NCBI RefSeq assembly: GCF_030466405.1
Contig: NZ_JAGGJF010000004.1
Coordinates: 1 to 64,000, forward strand
Source of the DNA: Pseudidiomarina terrestris
GTDB lineage: Bacteria > Pseudomonadota > Gammaproteobacteria > Enterobacterales > Alteromonadaceae
Direction of reading: 5' to 3'
DNA length: 64,000 nucleotides
Within the stretch, counting starts at the first letter, position 1. The number at the start of each line of letters is the position of its first letter. The notes under the pieces were generated by a model that was not told the DNA's origin, ran no database searches, and saw nothing but the letters and a program-made list of their open reading frames with translations. Of the stretch, positions 47,424 to 59,413 are shown in pieces. The position numbers and the translations under genes are program-made.

Positions 47424-47986
47424 GCGTGACCGGCTCCGGGCCCTAATTGCCAAGCGTGAAAGCCTAGTGTTTCCGTGGCTTTTTGCCAACGCTCGGTGAT
47501 AGGCGTGTTAAACAGGATTTCCGGATCAGCGGGAATCGTCAGCCAGCTGTTGTCCGCCAGTTCCTGTTCCAGTTGGCCCGCTTCCCAGCCGGCATACCCC
47601 AGAGTCAGCAGAAACTTCTCTGGCGCATCGCCGCGGCCCATAGCCTCAAGAATGTCTTTGGAAGTGGTAATCATGACGTCGTCACTTAATCGTGCCGAAC
47701 TACGCCACTCTTCTTCCGGCGAGTGCAGCACAAAGCCGCGGTCACGTGCCAAAGGACCGCCGGCAAAAACTTGCTTATCGAACATCAGCGACTGCTCAGG
47801 CACTACAATCTCAAGTTGCTCAAGCAGGTTGGCGACATTAAGTTCTACGGGCTGGTTAATGATAAGACCCATCGCCCCTTCCGCATTGTGCTCGCAGATG
47901 TAAGTGACCGAGCGATGGAAAAAGGGGTCGTCCATGCCCGGCATCGCAATTAAAAAATGATTCTGTAAATTCGTGAGTGCTTCCAT
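47420..47986 (-). CDS. yqgE: YqgE/AlgH family protein (UPF0301)
   Basis: A 188-residue protein of the UPF0301 family, known as AlgH in Pseudomonas; its molecular function is unknown. The opening [27 protein letters not shown] and the MGLIINQP and [16 protein letters not shown] segments are family hallmarks. The start at 47986 gives the usual N terminus; the in-frame ATG at 48127 lies inside gshB. It is coupled to ruvX by ATGA. Confidence 0.94.
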   Translation of the reverse strand: MEALTNLQNHFLIAMPGMDDPFFHRSVTYICEHNAEGAMGLIINQPVELNVANLLEQLEIVVPEQSLMFDKQVFAGGPLARDRGFVLHSPEEEWRSSARLSDDVMITTSKDILEAMGRGDAPEKFLLTLGYAGWEAGQLEQELADNSWLTIPADPEILFNTPITERWQKATETLGFHAWQLGPGAGHA

Positions 47987-47993
47987 AATGACC

Positions 47994-48947
47994 TTATCTG
48001 CTTTTTGCTTCGCGGCGTGCCTCAATGGCTTCATAAAGTTTGCCTGCGATATTGATATCATATGCGGCTTCGATCTCGCGCATACAAGTTGGACTCGTGA
48101 CATTAATTTCAGTGATGCGATCGCCAATCACGTCAAGTCCAACCAGCAACAGGCCGCGACGTTTCAGTTCAGGCCCCACTTCACGCGCTAACTCCCAGTC
48201 GCTATCACTCAATGGCTGTGGTCGGCCGCTGCCTCCTGCTGCCAGGTTACCGCGGGTTTCACCGGCCGAAGGTACCCGTGCCAGTGAGTAGGGCATAGGC
48301 TCGCCATCAATAATCAGAATACGCTTATCGCCGTCTTTTATTTCCGGCATATAGCGTTGGATCATGGCAAATCGCTGACCGTGAGCGGTCAGTGTTTCGA
48401 TGATGACGCCCAGGTTATTGCCATCTTCGCCGACCCGGAAAATGGAAGCGCCACCCATGCCATCCAGAGGCTTTAAAATAATGTCCTGATGCTCTTTATG
48501 AAACGCACGGACCTCGTCCGCGCGACGGGTGACAATGGTCGGCGGCGTTAAATGAGAGAACCAGGCCGTGAACAGTTTCTCATTACAGTCGCGCAAACTG
48601 CGCGGTTTATTCACTACCAGTGCACCGGCTTCCTCTGCTAGTTCGAGCAAATAAGTGGTGTATAAAAATTCCGTATCAAAGGGCGGATCCTTGCGCATCA
48701 TGATCACGTCAAAATCGGCTAGCGGCTGATTCACGCTTTCACCTAACTTATAAAAGTCACGCTCCTGATCAACAACATCGACACGGCGGGCATGCGCCAT
48801 GGGTTTGCCGGCAATCAATGAGAGATCGCTCATCTCCAGGTAATAGCATTCGTAGCCACGCTCCTGCGCTTCAAGCAGCAACCGGAAGCTGGTGTCCTTG
48901 TAGGTCTTCACGGTGGCAATGGGGTCCATAATCATTGCTAACTTCAT
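47994..48947 (-). CDS. gshB: Glutathione synthetase
   Basis: A 317-residue ATP-grasp ligase that adds glycine to gamma-glutamylcysteine. The N terminus MKLAMIMDPIATVKTYKDTSF, the MRKDPPFDTEFLYTTYLLE block, KPLDGMGGASIFR and the C-terminal EINVTSPTCMREIE match E. coli GshB. It lies between rsmE and yqgE, the same order as in E. coli. Confidence 0.96.
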   Translation of the reverse strand: MKLAMIMDPIATVKTYKDTSFRLLLEAQERGYECYYLEMSDLSLIAGKPMAHARRVDVVDQERDFYKLGESVNQPLADFDVIMMRKDPPFDTEFLYTTYLLELAEEAGALVVNKPRSLRDCNEKLFTAWFSHLTPPTIVTRRADEVRAFHKEHQDIILKPLDGMGGASIFRVGEDGNNLGVIIETLTAHGQRFAMIQRYMPEIKDGDKRILIIDGEPMPYSLARVPSAGETRGNLAAGGSGRPQPLSDSDWELAREVGPELKRRGLLLVGLDVIGDRITEINVTSPTCMREIEAAYDINIAGKLYEAIEARREAKSR

Positions 48948-48951
48948 AAGG

Positions 48952-49734
48952 TTACTCCTGAATAATGGGCGTGGCTAAATCGCCAAATTGATATTGCATG
49001 ACACTAAGTGCCGTTAAGGCTGCGGTCTCTGTGCGCAGCACTCTGGGGCCAAGTTGTACGGGCTGAAAATCAGCTTTTTTCGAAGCGGCAATTTCGGTAT
49101 CGGTCAGGCCGCCTTCCGGGCCAATGAGCAGTTGCACGTGCTCGCTGGTCAGCTGCTGCTCGCGCAAGGGTTTACGGGCGGTCGGATCGAGGGTCAGCCG
49201 TAACGCCGGCGGCAGATTTGCCAGCCAGTCATTGAGGGCCACCGGTGAATGAACTTGTGGTACGACACTGCGACCACTTTGCTCGCAGGCAGCGACGACA
49301 ATCTTCTGCCATTGTTGCACTTTTTTCTGCAGTCGGTCACCGCTTAACTTCACTCCACAGCGCTCGGTAAAGACAGGCGTGATGCAGTGTACGCCCAGTT
49401 CCACCGACTTTTGCAGCACGAAGTCCATCCGGTCGCCGCGGGAAATGCCCTGGCCAAGGTGAATCTTCACGGGGGACTCGGTGGCGTTGACCACCATGTC
49501 TGTGATCTCAACCCGCACATTTTTCTTTGTCGCAGCGACAATCACCGCCTGGTAATCCTTGCCATCGCCGGTGAAGACCACCAGCGGCTGGCCGTCCTGC
49601 ATACGCAACACCCGGCCGACGTGATTCGCCGCCTCGTCGCAAAGATCGAGTTGTTGGCCCACGCTGAGCGCAGGTTGCGTACTATTTTCAAGCGTATTCG
49701 CCGGCAAAGGATGATAAATTCGCGGTACTCGCAT
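48952..49734 (-). CDS. rsmE: 16S rRNA (uracil-1498-N3)-methyltransferase
   Basis: A 260-residue SPOUT-class methyltransferase. The N-terminal PUA-like domain starts MRVPRIYH, and the knot region has LLIGPEGGLTDTEIA and QLGPRVLRTETAALTALS. It heads the operon and is divergent from the M1 aminopeptidase gene, with 52 bases between them. Confidence 0.95.
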   Translation of the reverse strand: MRVPRIYHPLPANTLENSTQPALSVGQQLDLCDEAANHVGRVLRMQDGQPLVVFTGDGKDYQAVIVAATKKNVRVEITDMVVNATESPVKIHLGQGISRGDRMDFVLQKSVELGVHCITPVFTERCGVKLSGDRLQKKVQQWQKIVVAACEQSGRSVVPQVHSPVALNDWLANLPPALRLTLDPTARKPLREQQLTSEHVQLLIGPEGGLTDTEIAASKKADFQPVQLGPRVLRTETAALTALSVMQYQFGDLATPIIQE

Positions 49735-49786
49735 AACATGATCCTAAATATGTTTATGCCATCATCTTATCAGAAGGAAACCTTTT

Positions 49787-51637
49787 ATGGCGATACAGCA
49801 GCAACTGATTCAGTGGGCAGGCGCGGTAACCCTGGTCGCTGCGGCGAACTCATCAGCAACGGCGTGGGCGGAAGACGCGCATAGTTATGCTCGCCTTGAT
49901 GAAGTCAGCACCCCTCACTTAGAGTTGAACCTGACCGTCGATTTTGCCGAGCAGCAACTGGAAGGAACCGCGACTTATGATCTGCTGCGTCGCTCCGATG
50001 CTACCGCCATCCATCTTGATACGCGTGATCTGACCATCCAAAAAACCGAGCTATGGCAGGATGGTGTCTGGCAGGAAACGCCCTTCGCTTTAGGCGAACC
50101 CCATCAAACGCTGGGGCAAGAACTGACGGTGACCATAGGTGAAGATGCCGATAAGCTGCGCATCCATTATGAAACAGCGCCAACGGCGAGTGGTCTGCAG
50201 TGGCTAACGCCGGCGCAGACTGCGGGTAAAGAACATCCCTTTATGTTCAGCCAGTCACAACCGATCCATGCACGCAGCTGGATCCCAATTCAGGATACGC
50301 CTGCACTGCGCCTGACCTACAATGCGCAGGTCTACACGCCCGCCGGCTTGTTAGCGGTGATGAGTGCAGATAACAGCTTGAGTGACGACCGTGATGGGAA
50401 CTACAGCTTCACCATGCCGCAGCCGATCCCGCCTTATCTGATTGCAATTGCTGTGGGCGATCTGGAAATTAAATCCATCAGCGATAACGTTGCTGTGTTT
50501 GCTGAGTCTTACATTATTGATGACGCCGCCTGGGAGTGGGCGGATACCCCGGCGATGATTACCGCTACCGAAAAAATGTATGGCCCTTACCGCTGGGATC
50601 GGTACGACTTGCTGGTACTGCCGCCCAGCTTTCCGTTCGGCGGTATGGAAAACCCACGGCTGTCGTTTATCACCCCGACCGTGGTTTCCGGTGATCGCTC
50701 CCTGATTAACTTAATTGCTCATGAGCTGGCGCATTCCTGGTCAGGCAATCTGGTGACCAATGCCAGCTGGCGCGACTTATGGCTCAATGAAGGCTTCACC
50801 AGCTATGTTGAAAACCGCATCATGGAAGCTTTGTTTGGTGAGCGCCGGGCCCAGATGGAGCTGGCGCTGGGGTATCAGGATCTGTTAGCTGATATGGAAC
50901 GGCTGCCAGCGGCCGATACCGTTTTAAATATCGATCTGGGGACCCGCCATCCTGACGACGTCTTTTCCAACGTTCCCTACGTTAAAGGTCAGTTGTTCCT
51001 GGTTTACCTGGAGCACAAATTTGGTCGCGAAGTCTTCGATGCCTTTTTACGTCAATACTTTGCTGATTTCGCCTTTCAAAGTATTTCGACCGCTCAGTTC
51101 AAACATTACCTGGCCAAGAACCTGCTGGCCAAGCATCCCAATGTGGTTAGCATGGATAAAGTGAACGAATGGATCCATGAGCCCGGCCTGCCTGCGGATG
51201 CACCAAAACCCGAGTCCGATGCTTTTGCCCAGGTCGAGCGACAAATGCAGCGTTGGTTAAAAGGTGGGCAGCTGCAAACCGCAGAATGGACCACGCATGA
51301 ATGGCTACACTTTATCAATAACTTACCGCTGGATATTTCCAGTACCAACATGAAAAGGTTGGATAACGACTATCATTTAACCGCCAGCAGCAATGCCGAA
51401 ATTGCGCATGCCTGGTTGAAGCTGGCGATTACTAAAAAATATGAACCAGCGCGTGATCGTTTACGTAACTACCTGCTCAACATTGGTCGCAACAAGCTGG
51501 TCAGCCCGCTTTATCGGGAACTGGCGAAAACACCGGAAAACCTGAAATGGGCACGCGAAGTCTATGAACAGGCGAAATCTGGCTACCATCCGTTGACACA
51601 AACCGTCAACGAAGCGTTGTTGTACCCGGAACATTAA
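49787..51637 (+). CDS. M1-family aminopeptidase (LTA4H/ColAP-like), secreted
   Basis: A 616-residue zinc aminopeptidase with an N-terminal signal peptide (cleavage probably near AWA-E, residue 28). The exopeptidase motif FGGMEN and the zinc motif HELAHSWSGNLV, with the third ligand Glu in WLNEGFTSYVE, are intact. The C-terminal helical domain (about 470-610) is of the leukotriene A4 hydrolase type. It resembles cold-active aminopeptidases of marine bacteria. It is followed by an alcohol dehydrogenase 18 bases later. Confidence 0.92.
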   Translation: MAIQQQLIQWAGAVTLVAAANSSATAWAEDAHSYARLDEVSTPHLELNLTVDFAEQQLEGTATYDLLRRSDATAIHLDTRDLTIQKTELWQDGVWQETPFALGEPHQTLGQELTVTIGEDADKLRIHYETAPTASGLQWLTPAQTAGKEHPFMFSQSQPIHARSWIPIQDTPALRLTYNAQVYTPAGLLAVMSADNSLSDDRDGNYSFTMPQPIPPYLIAIAVGDLEIKSISDNVAVFAESYIIDDAAWEWADTPAMITATEKMYGPYRWDRYDLLVLPPSFPFGGMENPRLSFITPTVVSGDRSLINLIAHELAHSWSGNLVTNASWRDLWLNEGFTSYVENRIMEALFGERRAQMELALGYQDLLADMERLPAADTVLNIDLGTRHPDDVFSNVPYVKGQLFLVYLEHKFGREVFDAFLRQYFADFAFQSISTAQFKHYLAKNLLAKHPNVVSMDKVNEWIHEPGLPADAPKPESDAFAQVERQMQRWLKGGQLQTAEWTTHEWLHFINNLPLDISSTNMKRLDNDYHLTASSNAEIAHAWLKLAITKKYEPARDRLRNYLLNIGRNKLVSPLYRELAKTPENLKWAREVYEQAKSGYHPLTQTVNEALLYPEH

Positions 51638-51655
51638 GCGAAAAAGGAGTGAATA

Positions 51656-52714
51656 ATGCCACGAGCTATTGGTTATGCAGCGCATGCTGCGGACAAAGAG
51701 CTGGAGTATTTTGAATTTGACCGGCGCGAGCCAACCGAGCTTGATGTAGAGATTGAGATTGCTTACTGCGGTGTTTGCCATTCGGATTTACATCAGGTAC
51801 GCGATGAGTGGGGTGGCAACACCGTGTTCCCTTGCGTCCCAGGTCACGAAATTGTGGGTAAAGTGACCCGTGTTGGCAGCAAAGTCAGCAAGTATAAAGT
51901 TGGCGATAACGTCGGTGTTGGCTGTATGGTGGACTCTTGTGGCCACTGCCATAGCTGTGATGATGGTCACGAACAGTACTGTGAGAACGGTTTCGTCGCG
52001 ACTTACAACGGCGAAGACAAACACTCGGGAGGCGTCACTTTTGGTGGCTACTCAAATCGCATTACAGTCACTGAAGACTTTGTCTTACGGGTTGCTGATG
52101 ATGCTGATCTGGCTGGCGTGGCACCGCTGCTATGCGCCGGTATCACCACCTACTCACCACTACGCCACTGGGGTGTGAGCAAAGGTCACAAAGTGGGCGT
52201 TGTCGGCCTAGGTGGACTGGGTCATATGGCGGTAAAACTTGCCAAAGCCATGGGAGCAGAAGTGGTCTTGTTCACCACCTCGCCCGGGAAAGTTGAAGAT
52301 GGTAAACGTCTGGGTGCCGACCATGTGGTGATCTCAAAAGACGAAGAAGCTATGGCAGAGTGGGTGAACTCGCTCGACTTTATTCTGAATACCGTTGCAG
52401 CTCCGCATAACCTGGATGAGTACCTGGCGTTACTACGGTTAGACGGCACCATGTGTCTGGTCGGCGTCCCGGCTGAATCGCATCCGTCGCCGTCGGTCTT
52501 CAACCTGATCGCCAAACGCCGTTCACTGGCAGGGTCTTTGATTGGCGGTATTGCCGAAACGCAGGAAATGCTCGATTTCTGCGCTGAGCACAACATCACC
52601 TCGGATATTGAACTGATTGCGATGAATGATATCAATAAAGCATATGAGCGGATGTTGCGTAGCGATGTGAAATACCGCTTTGTAATTGATATGGCGACGT
52701 TAAAACAGCGATAA
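51656..52714 (+). CDS. Zinc-dependent alcohol dehydrogenase, YahK/CAD type
   Basis: A 352-residue medium-chain dehydrogenase that interconverts alcohols and aldehydes with NAD(P)H. The catalytic zinc ligands are Cys in CGVCHSDLH, His in GHE and Cys in LLCAGITTY; the structural zinc loop is CGHCHSCDDGHEQYC. The Rossmann motif is GLGGLGHMAVKLAKAMG. It resembles E. coli YahK, a broad aldehyde reductase. The gene ends exactly at the MetJ operator of metK. Confidence 0.92.
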   Translation: MPRAIGYAAHAADKELEYFEFDRREPTELDVEIEIAYCGVCHSDLHQVRDEWGGNTVFPCVPGHEIVGKVTRVGSKVSKYKVGDNVGVGCMVDSCGHCHSCDDGHEQYCENGFVATYNGEDKHSGGVTFGGYSNRITVTEDFVLRVADDADLAGVAPLLCAGITTYSPLRHWGVSKGHKVGVVGLGGLGHMAVKLAKAMGAEVVLFTTSPGKVEDGKRLGADHVVISKDEEAMAEWVNSLDFILNTVAAPHNLDEYLALLRLDGTMCLVGVPAESHPSPSVFNLIAKRRSLAGSLIGGIAETQEMLDFCAEHNITSDIELIAMNDINKAYERMLRSDVKYRFVIDMATLKQR

Positions 52715-52715
52715 A
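52686..52715 (+). promoter_or_regulatory. Candidate sigma-70 promoter of metK, inside the adh end
   Basis: TTGATA (52686-52691) and GATAAA (52710-52715) are 18 bases apart, both matching consensus at four of six positions. The predicted start near 52722 would lie within the Met boxes, the right place for MetJ repression. Confidence 0.4.
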
Positions 52716-52738
52716 GACTTTTAGACGTCTAAATGTAG
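52715..52738 (+). promoter_or_regulatory. MetJ operator (Met boxes) upstream of metK
   Basis: Three eight-base units in register read AGACTTTT, AGACGTCT and AAATGTAG. The middle unit is a perfect Met box, and it is embedded in the 14-base palindrome TTTAGACGTCTAAA (52720-52733). MetJ with S-adenosylmethionine binds tandem Met boxes and represses methionine genes, metK included, in enterobacteria. A metJ gene is not in the window. Confidence 0.72.
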
Positions 52739-52743
52739 AAAAC

Positions 52744-52778
52744 TGGGCGTGGTTTCGCTAAACTACGCCCAATTTTTT
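52744..52778 (+). terminator. Strong intrinsic terminator between the Met boxes and metK
   Basis: A 12-pair stem (52744-52755 with 52760-52771, one G-U pair) with a four-base loop is followed by six T. The shape is that of an efficient terminator. It could end transcription from the adh gene, or act in the metK leader if metK transcription begins upstream of it. Confidence 0.88.
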
Positions 52779-52809
52779 AAGTCCGGATAAAAGTAGAGAC
52801 ACCTAAACT

Positions 52810-53958
<1,149 letters not shown>

Positions 53959-53968
53959 TTTGCTTAGA

Positions 53969-54031
53969 AGCCCCGAATTGTGGAGAATACGCGCACCAAG
54001 TGAGCATTTTCTCAAGCAGCAATTCGGGGTT
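53969..54031 (+). other. Structured leader hairpin over the tkt ribosome-binding region
   Basis: ccccgaatt (53971-53979) pairs perfectly with aattcgggg (54021-54029); flanking bases extend the stem to about 13 pairs with two G-U. An inner gagaa/ttctc pairing (53983-53987 with 54009-54013) is possible. The right arm holds the only G-rich stretch before the tkt ATG at 54039, so the helix could hide the ribosome site. I do not recognise a known riboswitch. Confidence 0.5.
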
Positions 54032-54038
54032 ATTTGTT

Positions 54039-56051
54039 ATGACGACAGCAGTTTCTGAGCGTAAGCATCTCGCCAACGCTATTCGTGCCTTAAGCATGGA
54101 TGCCGTACAGCAAGCCAACTCGGGCCACCCGGGCGCACCTATGGGCATGGCGGATATTGCCGAAGTCCTGTGGCGTGACTACCTGAAACACAATCCTGAA
54201 AACCCTGATTGGGCCGACCGCGACCGTTTTGTCCTGTCCAACGGACACGGTTCTATGCTGATTTATTCATTGCTGCACCTGACCGGTTATGAACTGCCCA
54301 TCGAAGAGTTGAAAAATTTTCGTCAGTTGCATTCAAAGACTCCGGGTCACCCGGAATATGGTTATACTCCTGGCGTTGAAACGACCACCGGACCTTTGGG
54401 TCAGGGGCTGGCTAACGCAGTCGGAATGGCATTAGCAGAGAAAGTGCTGGCGGCGCAGTTTAACCGTGACGAGCACAATATCATTGACCATAACACCTAC
54501 GCTTTCTTAGGTGATGGCTGCTTAATGGAAGGTATTTCCCACGAAGTTTGCTCGTTAGCCGGCACCTTAGGTCTTGGTAAATTGGTGGCGTTTTATGACG
54601 ACAACGGCATCTCTATTGATGGTGAAGTTGAAGGCTGGTTCACCGACGATACCGCCAAGCGTTTTGCAGCTTATGGTTGGCATGTTATCGACAGCGTAGA
54701 TGGTCATGATGCCGAAGCAATTAAAACTGCTGTCGATGCCGCTCACGCGGAGACAGCGCGGCCCACATTAATTATCTGCAAAACGATTATCGGTTTTGGT
54801 GCTCCCAACAAGCAGGGCTCGGAAAGTTGCCATGGGGCGCCACTTGGTGATGATGAAATCGCGGCAGCCCGCAAAGAGTTAGGCTGGTCTTATGGACCGT
54901 TTGAGATTCCTGATGACGTTTATCAAGCCTGGTCGGCCAAAGAGCGCGGCGCTGAGCAAGAGCAAGCTTGGGAGCAGCGCTTGGCCGCATATGCGCAAGC
55001 CTACCCTGAACTAGCAGAGGAACTGAAGCGCCGGTTAGCGGGTGACTTACCTGCGGATTTTGATGCTCATGCGCAAGCTTATATCGAACAGCTGCAAGCT
55101 GAGCCAGCCGACATTGCCAGCCGTAAAGCGTCACAAAACGCGCTGAATGCTTATGGCCCGAAGTTACCCGAGTTACTCGGCGGTTCCGCTGACCTTGCCG
55201 GCTCAAACCTGACTTTGTGGAACGATGCCAAAGATGTCAATGCCGACGATGCCAGCGGCAACTATGTTTACTACGGTGTTCGTGAATTTGGTATGTCGGC
55301 GATTATGAACGGTGTTGCTTTGCATCGTGGGTTGGTGCCTTACGGCGCAACGTTCCTGATGTTTATGGAATATGCCCGCAATGCAGTGCGCATGGCAGCG
55401 TTGATGAAACAGCGCAGTATTTTTGTTTACACCCATGACTCAATTGGTCTGGGCGAGGACGGGCCTACCCACCAGCCGGTGGAGCAGTTGGCCAGTTTGC
55501 GCACCACACCAAACATGAGCACCTGGCGTCCATGTGACCAGGTTGAGTCTGCAGTCGCCTGGAAAGCTGCACTGCAACGCACTGACGGGCCAACGGCATT
55601 GATCTTCAGTCGTCAGGGCCTGGCACAGCAGCAGCGTAGTTCTGAACAGCTCGCGAATATTGCTCGTGGTGGCTATACCTTATTGGATGGTCAGGGCGCG
55701 CCTGAGCTGATTTTGATTGCTACCGGTTCGGAAGTTGCACTTAGTGTCGCCGCCGCAAAAACTCTGCAGGCCAAAGGCCACTCAGTGCGCGTGGTGTCGA
55801 TGCCAGCGACCGACGTATTTGATGCTCAGCCAGCGGATTATCGTGAACAGGTACTGCCAGGTTCAGTCACTAAGCGTATTGCTGTGGAAGCGGGGATTGC
55901 TGATTACTGGTACAAGTACGTCGGCCTGCACGGACGTATCCTTGGCATGACCAGCTTTGGCGAATCGGCACCGGCTGGTGATCTATTCAAACACTTTGGA
56001 TTCACGCCTGAGCACCTGGTGGCGATGGCTGAGGAGTTACTAGGGGAATGA
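54039..56051 (+). CDS. tkt: Transketolase
   Basis: A 670-residue thiamine-diphosphate enzyme that moves two-carbon units between sugar phosphates. The ThDP motif [18 protein letters not shown]...NDDN-type YDDNGIS is present, as are [18 protein letters not shown] and [16 protein letters not shown] use the ATG at 54039 (MTTAVSERK); an in-frame GTG at 54000 falls inside the leader hairpin. Its stop overlaps epd by ATGA, linking the two in translation. Confidence 0.95.
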   Translation: MTTAVSERKHLANAIRALSMDAVQQANSGHPGAPMGMADIAEVLWRDYLKHNPENPDWADRDRFVLSNGHGSMLIYSLLHLTGYELPIEELKNFRQLHSKTPGHPEYGYTPGVETTTGPLGQGLANAVGMALAEKVLAAQFNRDEHNIIDHNTYAFLGDGCLMEGISHEVCSLAGTLGLGKLVAFYDDNGISIDGEVEGWFTDDTAKRFAAYGWHVIDSVDGHDAEAIKTAVDAAHAETARPTLIICKTIIGFGAPNKQGSESCHGAPLGDDEIAAARKELGWSYGPFEIPDDVYQAWSAKERGAEQEQAWEQRLAAYAQAYPELAEELKRRLAGDLPADFDAHAQAYIEQLQAEPADIASRKASQNALNAYGPKLPELLGGSADLAGSNLTLWNDAKDVNADDASGNYVYYGVREFGMSAIMNGVALHRGLVPYGATFLMFMEYARNAVRMAALMKQRSIFVYTHDSIGLGEDGPTHQPVEQLASLRTTPNMSTWRPCDQVESAVAWKAALQRTDGPTALIFSRQGLAQQQRSSEQLANIARGGYTLLDGQGAPELILIATGSEVALSVAAAKTLQAKGHSVRVVSMPATDVFDAQPADYREQVLPGSVTKRIAVEAGIADYWYKYVGLHGRILGMTSFGESAPAGDLFKHFGFTPEHLVAMAEELLGE

Positions 56052-57082
56052 CGCAACCACGGGCACGGTTAGCACTCAACGGATTTGGTCGAATTGGACG
56101 CAGTGTGCTGCGTGCTTTGTATGAACGTGGTTATCGCGAGCACATTGAAATTGTCGCCATTAATGAGCTGGCACCGGTCACTGCCATGGCTCATTTACTT
56201 AAGTACGACACCAGTCATGGTCGCTTTGAGCAGGCGGTGACCTGCTCAGGCGAGCACGAGTTGCGCGTCGGAGCCGATGTGATTCGGGTTTCTGCCGAAT
56301 CGGAAATCAGCAATCTTAGCTGGCAGGACCTGGACGTAGATCTGGTGTTGGATTGTACCGGCGTGCATGGCACCCCTGAAGATGGCGCGCATTATCATGA
56401 TGTCGGTATCCCACAGGTATTGTTCTCACATCCAGGCTCGCCGGATGTTGATTTCACTGCAATTTATGGCGTCAATACAGACCAGTTAACGGCGGCACAT
56501 CGGATCGTTTCCAATGGCTCCTGTACCACCAACTGCTCGGTCCCCGTACTGAAGGTATTAGACGATCTGTTTGGCATCGAAAGTGGCGCCATTACCACCA
56601 TCCACGCTGCTATGCACGATCAGCAGGTGATTGATGCTTACCACAAAGACCCGCGTCTGGCGCGTGCCGCAGGGCGTTCTATTATCCCAGTGGATACTCG
56701 CCTGGCACGCGGTATCGAGCGTATCATGCCGCATTTTGCCGGTAAATTTGAAGCCATTCAGGTGCGTGTGCCCACCACTAATGTGACCGCCATGGACCTC
56801 AGTGTCACGGTCCGTGATGAGGTGTCCATCGAGACGGTGAACGAGGCGCTGGCGAAGGCTGCCCGGGGCGCGATGGCGACGATTCTCGGCTACACCGATG
56901 AGCCGCTGGTGTCGATTGATTTTAACCATGATCCACGTTCAAGCATTGTCGATGGCACCCAGACCCGGGTCGCAGGTAAACATTTAATTAAAGTGCTGTG
57001 CTGGTGTGACAACGAGTGGGGGTTTGCCAATCGCATGCTCGATACCGCCGAAGTTATGCTGCAGCAAGCACGGCAAGATTAA
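56048..57082 (+). CDS. epd: Erythrose-4-phosphate dehydrogenase
   Basis: A 344-residue GAPDH-like enzyme that oxidises erythrose-4-phosphate for pyridoxal phosphate synthesis. The NAD site [16 protein letters not shown] and the active Cys in [14 protein letters not shown] are present. Inserted [13 protein letters not shown] and [13 protein letters not shown] segments fit Epd rather than glycolytic GAPDH. The tkt-epd-pgk-fba order is typical of gammaproteobacteria; together with pdxA this supplies vitamin B6. Confidence 0.92.
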   Translation: MTQPRARLALNGFGRIGRSVLRALYERGYREHIEIVAINELAPVTAMAHLLKYDTSHGRFEQAVTCSGEHELRVGADVIRVSAESEISNLSWQDLDVDLVLDCTGVHGTPEDGAHYHDVGIPQVLFSHPGSPDVDFTAIYGVNTDQLTAAHRIVSNGSCTTNCSVPVLKVLDDLFGIESGAITTIHAAMHDQQVIDAYHKDPRLARAAGRSIIPVDTRLARGIERIMPHFAGKFEAIQVRVPTTNVTAMDLSVTVRDEVSIETVNEALAKAARGAMATILGYTDEPLVSIDFNHDPRSSIVDGTQTRVAGKHLIKVLCWCDNEWGFANRMLDTAEVMLQQARQD

Positions 57083-57110
57083 TCAGAAGTAGATGAGAGA
57101 GGAAACAACG

Positions 57111-58295
57111 ATGTCCGCAGTCATCACAATGGATGATTTAGATTTAGACGGATTGCGCGTTCTGATCCGCGAGGATCTTAATGTTCCGGTCAAAGACGGA
57201 AAAGTGAGCTCTGATGCCCGCATCAAGGCCGCATTGCCTACTCTGAAGCAGGCACTTGCAGGTGGCGCCAAAGTCATGGTGATGTCGCATCTTGGCCGGC
57301 CGGAAGAGGGCGAGTATAACCCTGAGTTTTCGTTGCAACCTGTGGTTGATTACTTAAAGGATGCGCTGGAAGCACCGGTACGGCTTGCTAAAGACTATCT
57401 GGACGGGGTCGATGTTGCTGCCGGCGAAGTGGTGGTCTTTGAGAACGTACGCTTTAATCCAGGCGAAAAGAATAACGACGATGCGCTGGCGCAGAAACTC
57501 GCAGCACTTTGCGATGTGTTTGTTATGGACGCCTTTGGTACCGCACACCGGGCGCAAGCCTCCACGCATGGCGTGGCGAAGTATGCTGACGTTGCCTGTG
57601 CTGGACCGTTGCTCGCCGCAGAGCTGGATGCACTGGGCAAAGCCCTGGCTGAGCCGGCACGGCCGTTGGTGGCCATTGTCGGTGGCTCGAAAGTCTCAAC
57701 CAAGCTTACGGTACTGGAATCTTTATCAGGAGTGGTCGATCAGCTGATTGTTGGTGGTGGCATCGCCAACACCTTTATCGCGGCCGCGGGGCACAACGTT
57801 GGTAAATCGCTTTACGAGGCCGATCTTACCGATGAAGCGCAGCGTCTGGTTGATGCTGCGCAAGCGAAAGGTGGTGATATTCCACTGCCGACCGATGTGG
57901 TCACTGGCAAGGAGTTCAGCGCTGAAGCTCAGGCTGAAACCAAAGCTGTCGATGCGATCAGTGACGATGACATGGTATTTGATATTGGTCCTGATACCGC
58001 TGAAGCCTTCGCAAAGATTCTGCAAAATGCGGGCACTATCGTATGGAATGGTCCAGTCGGTGTGTTTGAATTTGATCAGTTTGGTGCAGGTACCCAACGT
58101 TTAGCTGACGCAATAGCAGCAAGCTCAGCATTTTCTATCGCAGGCGGTGGTGACACCCTTGCGGCAATTGATAAGTATGGTATCGCTGATAAAATCAGCT
58201 ATATCTCGACCGGCGGTGGTGCCTTCTTAGAGTTCTTAGAAGGTAAAAAACTTCCCGCAGTAGCGATTCTGGAAGAACGCGCAGAACATGGCTAA
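57111..58295 (+). CDS. pgk: Phosphoglycerate kinase
   Basis: A 394-residue glycolytic kinase. [15 protein letters not shown] [14 protein letters not shown], the SHLGRP loop, the hinge GGSKVSTKL and the nucleotide loop WNGPVGVFE are visible. The ATG at 57111 has AGAGGA seven bases upstream; the in-frame ATG at 57093 has none. It lies 28 bases after epd and 37 bases before fba. Confidence 0.96.
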   Translation: MSAVITMDDLDLDGLRVLIREDLNVPVKDGKVSSDARIKAALPTLKQALAGGAKVMVMSHLGRPEEGEYNPEFSLQPVVDYLKDALEAPVRLAKDYLDGVDVAAGEVVVFENVRFNPGEKNNDDALAQKLAALCDVFVMDAFGTAHRAQASTHGVAKYADVACAGPLLAAELDALGKALAEPARPLVAIVGGSKVSTKLTVLESLSGVVDQLIVGGGIANTFIAAAGHNVGKSLYEADLTDEAQRLVDAAQAKGGDIPLPTDVVTGKEFSAEAQAETKAVDAISDDDMVFDIGPDTAEAFAKILQNAGTIVWNGPVGVFEFDQFGAGTQRLADAIAASSAFSIAGGGDTLAAIDKYGIADKISYISTGGGAFLEFLEGKKLPAVAILEERAEHG

Positions 58296-58332
58296 GCCTA
58301 GCCGAGCAGAACAGGAAATCAGGAGATAAACT

Positions 58333-59397
58333 ATGGCTTTAATTTCATTACGTCAGTTGCTCGATCACGCCGCCGAGAACGATTACGGCGTGCCGGCATT
58401 CAACGTTAATAACCTCGAGCAAATGCGCGCCATCATGGAAGCTGCTGATGCGACAGATAGTCCGGTCATTGTACAGGCCTCGGCAGGCGCTCGCTCCTAC
58501 GCAGGAGCACCGTTTTTGCGTCACCTTATTCTGGCAGCTATTGAAGAATGGCCGCATATCCCGGTCGTTATGCATCAGGATCACGGTACTTCTCCGGCGA
58601 TCTGTCAGCGTTCCATTCAACTGGGCTTTAGCTCGGTCATGATGGATGGCTCATTACAAGAAGACGGTAAAACACCAGCGGATTACGATTACAACGTCAA
58701 GGTCACGCAAACAGCTGTGGCAATGGCCCATGCCTGTGGCGTGTCGGTCGAGGGCGAGTTGGGTGTGCTGGGTTCGCTTGAAACGGGTGAAGCTGGTGAA
58801 GAAGACGGTGTAGGTGCAGAAGGTAAACTTAGCCACGACCAACTGCTGACCGATCCCGAAGAAGCAGCACAGTTCGTAAAAGCGACCAATGTAGATGCTT
58901 TGGCCATCGCCTGTGGTACCTCACATGGCGCTTATAAGTTTAGTCGCCCACCGACCGGTGATATTCTGGCGATCGACCGTATCAAAGAGATCCACAAACG
59001 CATTCCAACCACCCACCTGGTCATGCATGGTTCCTCTTCGGTGCCGCAAGAATGGTTGAAAGTGATCAACGAATTTGGTGGTGAAATCCCCGAAACTTAT
59101 GGTGTCCCGGTGGAGCAGATCGCTGAAGGCATCAAGCACGGTGTTCGTAAAGTGAATATCGATACCGACTTACGCTTGGCATCTACCGGTGCGGTGCGTC
59201 GTCATTTAGCGCAGAACCCCAGCAATTTTGACCCGCGCAAATTCCTGAAGGCTTCAACCGATGCTATGTACGATATCTGTAAGGCACGTTTTGAAGCATT
59301 TGGCTGTGCTGGTCAGGCCCACAAAATTAAACCGATTTCTCTGGAAGAGATGTTCAAACGCTACGAAGCGGGAGATTTAGACGCTAAAGTGAACTAG
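58333..59397 (+). CDS. fba: Class II fructose-bisphosphate aldolase, Calvin-cycle subtype
   Basis: A 354-residue zinc aldolase. Zinc ligands lie in [10 protein letters not shown] and in the later MHGSSSVP segment; [11 protein letters not shown] and the [12 protein letters not shown] phosphate loop are typical of the Calvin-type class II group, which also serves glycolysis in many gammaproteobacteria. It differs from the E. coli FbaA subtype. No other Calvin-cycle gene is seen, so a glycolytic role is expected. Confidence 0.94.
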   Translation: MALISLRQLLDHAAENDYGVPAFNVNNLEQMRAIMEAADATDSPVIVQASAGARSYAGAPFLRHLILAAIEEWPHIPVVMHQDHGTSPAICQRSIQLGFSSVMMDGSLQEDGKTPADYDYNVKVTQTAVAMAHACGVSVEGELGVLGSLETGEAGEEDGVGAEGKLSHDQLLTDPEEAAQFVKATNVDALAIACGTSHGAYKFSRPPTGDILAIDRIKEIHKRIPTTHLVMHGSSSVPQEWLKVINEFGGEIPETYGVPVEQIAEGIKHGVRKVNIDTDLRLASTGAVRRHLAQNPSNFDPRKFLKASTDAMYDICKARFEAFGCAGQAHKIKPISLEEMFKRYEAGDLDAKVN

Positions 59398-59413
59398 TCG
59401 GGGTTCATTTACG

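Noticed and set aside
53969-54038. TPP riboswitch before tkt
   Set aside because: The conserved CUGAGA and other TPP-aptamer segments are absent; only a simple long stem is seen.
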